Below are positions 6,257-7,671 of a stretch of DNA of 7,671 nt, in pieces (the first letter of the stretch is position 1; each line of letters begins with the position of its first letter). A model generated the notes under the pieces. That model did no database searches. It was not told the origin of the DNA and was given only the letters and a program-made list of their open reading frames with translations. Origin of the DNA: Gammaproteobacteria bacterium (GTDB taxonomy: Bacteria; Pseudomonadota; Gammaproteobacteria; UBA1113). A program made the position numbers and the translations under genes. The stretch covers positions 1 through 7,671 of the forward strand of contig JAIELR010000135.1 of NCBI GenBank assembly GCA_019752835.1, written 5' to 3'.

Positions 6257-7291
6257 TTATTCAAAAAAAAAGTTAATTTCATCGTCTGATTCATATAAAT
6301 CAATGGGCTTATTGCCAGAGATAATATTTGTAAGTTCATTCGAGTTCAGATTCGAAGGGTGAGTAGTTTCAGTATGACTGAAAAGAGTTAATTTTGTTGA
6401 ACTACTCTTTTGCGAAAGTAAGGTTGATACTAAAGAATATGGCGTGCAGTTTTCATTAGTCTTTTGTCTTTTGTAAGACACTTCGCCTGTTTGAAGCTCT
6501 TCAGTTAACGACATTTCGCCTTTTTCAGGACTTACGGTGAGGCCATTTATGAATGGTGAGTTAGCAAACTCAAACATGGACTCATAAAATTCAACATTTA
6601 ATGGATCGAGTATAGGAAACTCTTCCCTGCGCATCTCATATAATCCATCATTACTGATAACAGAGTTATTACTTAAATCTGCTAATATATTGTTATTATG
6701 GAAGTCTGTTAGTGTATCCATTGGGAGCAAAGAGCTTTCGTTTTGAAACTGGGTTTGTAGAGACTCTGCTGGTTTTTTGAATGTATAAATATTGGTTTTG
6801 GTAAAGCTTAACACTTGGATGAAATTTATAGGTTGAAATTTTGCCTTGTTTGGGGTAATGAATTTTATAATTTCTTTAAATTGTGAGGTTGGTAATTTTT
6901 TTTCGAGTGCTGTAATTAGCTTAGAGAGCAACATTTTGTGATTAAGAACATAAAAATTACACTTTAGCATTTTTTCAGCTAATTTTGTAATTCGAGTTTT
7001 TTCATTATATTCAAGATCATAAATATTTTGAAGAAAAGTATTCCATTTTTCTTCGGATTCAAATGTTGCTATCAACGTTATACTTGAGGGAGGGGAAATA
7101 GTTTGGTTAAAGCTATTCTCAACGAAAACGCTTAGTCGGGCGCATAAACTGTTTTCTATTTCATTCTGTTTAGGCACGATAAGTAAGTCTACGAGTCTAT
7201 TTTCTTTTTTTGCTTGGCTCAATCGAGCGAAGGTTTCAGAAATCTTTTTTGTGCTCACGTCCACGGTAGCGAATTTTTTTGTTTTTGGCAT
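6257..7291 (-). CDS. Orphan 344-aa protein, candidate secreted (nuclear?) effector
   Basis: I recognise no domain. Residues 1-170 look like a mixed alpha/beta globular part with helical stretches around 82-145 and basic clusters. Residues about 185-344 are Asn/Ser/Thr-rich and acidic, probably disordered, with hydrophobic-acidic patches (LYEMRREEFPILDP, VEFYESMFEF). A basic SYKRQK lies at 272-277. The C-terminus DLYESDDEINFFFE combines an acidic E-block with hydrophobic residues at -2 to -4, as in many Dot/Icm substrates, and KPIDLYESDDE fits the SUMO-interacting pattern of a hydrophobic core followed by acidic/Ser residues. There is no signal peptide or membrane segment. The ATG at 7291 is the first codon of the open frame, with a weak GAG about 8 bases upstream. 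The gene is solitary and AT-rich, convergent with the monooxygenase. Effector status is inference from short motifs; a true orphan of another kind is possible. Confidence 0.75.
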   Translation of the reverse strand: MPKTKKFATVDVSTKKISETFARLSQAKKENRLVDLLIVPKQNEIENSLCARLSVFVENSFNQTISPPSSITLIATFESEEKWNTFLQNIYDLEYNEKTRITKLAEKMLKCNFYVLNHKMLLSKLITALEKKLPTSQFKEIIKFITPNKAKFQPINFIQVLSFTKTNIYTFKKPAESLQTQFQNESSLLPMDTLTDFHNNNILADLSNNSVISNDGLYEMRREEFPILDPLNVEFYESMFEFANSPFINGLTVSPEKGEMSLTEELQTGEVSYKRQKTNENCTPYSLVSTLLSQKSSSTKLTLFSHTETTHPSNLNSNELTNIISGNKPIDLYESDDEINFFFE

Positions 7292-7482
7292 GTTATTCTC
7301 AATTTGATTCAGGATATAAATTTAGAGCTTATTTTGACCTATAATAATTAACGAAATATGAATAAATAAAGTTTAATAACATTTTTCTCTGTAAAGGACG
7401 AAAAATATAGATATCTTATTAATTAAGAGTCGTGAGCCTACTGGGGTGTCAATGTCTTGCAGGGATGCTGGGTCGCAGAGAG
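7292..7482. other. Intergenic upstream region of the 344-aa gene
   Basis: This AT-rich stretch should contain the minus-strand promoter of the 344-residue gene and the 3' end of the phosphatase transcript. A near-palindromic CTTATTAATTAAG lies at 7415-7427. No convincing pair of -35/-10 elements and no hairpin with a T-run after the phosphatase stop could be assigned. The part from about 7440 to 7482 is less AT-rich than the rest. Confidence 0.4.
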
Positions 7483-7671
7483 CTAGGAAATAAGCGAATA
7501 AATCGACTCAATATCCTCAATATTCGCATCGGCACCCCAAGTGCTGGGTTGATGGTGATCAGGGATGTAACCGTAAGAGGCCACTACTGTATAGAGTCCC
7601 GCTGCGCGACCGGCGATAATATCCCGTTCATGATCACCAATAAAGGCACAATCTTTGGGCATAAGTTTCAT
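7483..7671 (-). CDS. HAD-family phosphatase, Gph/MupP-like, C-terminal part
   Basis: Only the last 62 or so residues are in the window; the frame is open at the right edge, and the ATG at 7671 is probably internal because family members have about 220 residues. HAD motif IV is complete, CAFIGDHERDIIAGRAAG, with the GD...D acidic pair that binds magnesium. It is followed by the family tail VVASYGYI and W.AD..I..IESI. This pattern fits phosphoglycolate phosphatase Gph and the closely related N-acetylmuramic acid 6-phosphate phosphatase MupP; the fragment cannot separate the two. The nucleophile motif DxDxT lies outside the window. It ends with TAG at 7483-7485 and is the most core-genome-like gene here. 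Confidence 0.85.
   Translation of the reverse strand: MKLMPKDCAFIGDHERDIIAGRAAGLYTVVASYGYIPDHHQPSTWGADANIEDIESIYSLIS

Noticed and set aside
7415..7427. Possible PmrA-type box (CTTAAT half site) upstream of the candidate effector
   Set aside because: Only one half site resembles the known tandem cTTAAT arrangement, the sequence is AT-rich, and it lies more than 120 bp from the start codon.

Overview
The window looks like an accessory region of an AT-rich gammaproteobacterium with an intracellular, host-associated lifestyle, most likely in or near the Legionellales. This is inferred from a long ankyrin-repeat protein with a disordered polar tail, an orphan protein with a glutamate-rich and Phe-rich C-terminus of the type seen on Dot/Icm substrates, and a Gph/MupP-type HAD phosphatase at the right edge. 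No rRNA, tRNA, CRISPR array or intact insertion sequence was seen.

Layout. (1) 1-1776, plus strand: the 3' part of an ankyrin-repeat gene built from six tandem 219-bp units, followed by a disordered tail; its reading frame is open through the left edge. (2) 1777-2148: a non-coding stretch with three palindromic structures and a fossil of an ATPase_2-type gene. (3) 2149-3438, minus strand: an intact AAA_14/DUF4143 ATPase, with an inverted repeat that covers its ribosome binding site. (4) 3490-3674: a divergent promoter region with three 18-bp direct repeats and a doubtful small ORF. (5) 3675-4898, plus strand: an Orc/Cdc6- or TniB-like P-loop protein with altered Walker A and B motifs and a winged-helix C-terminus. 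(6) 4966-6156, plus strand: an FAD-dependent aromatic-ring-type monooxygenase. (7) 6191-6256: a short in-frame remnant sharing the C-terminal sequence of the DUF4143 ATPase. (8) 6257-7291, minus strand: an orphan 344-residue protein, a candidate secreted effector. (9) 7483-7671, minus strand: the C-terminal end of a Gph/MupP-like phosphatase, probably the core-genome flank.

How it fits together. The genes do not form one operon: strands alternate and each gene seems to have its own upstream region. The picture is a patchwork of candidate effectors (ankyrin protein, orphan protein) and solitary P-loop ATPases, with gene debris between them. The most notable signals are the two-ankyrin 219-bp repeat, a PCNA-binding/PIP-degron-like core (ITDFF) in the tail of the ankyrin protein, SUMO-binding-like and E-block-like motifs at the C-terminus of the orphan protein, a P-loop protein lacking the Walker A lysine behind a promoter made of direct repeats, and an RBS-sequestering hairpin before the DUF4143 ATPase. 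All functional readings of short motifs are hypotheses.
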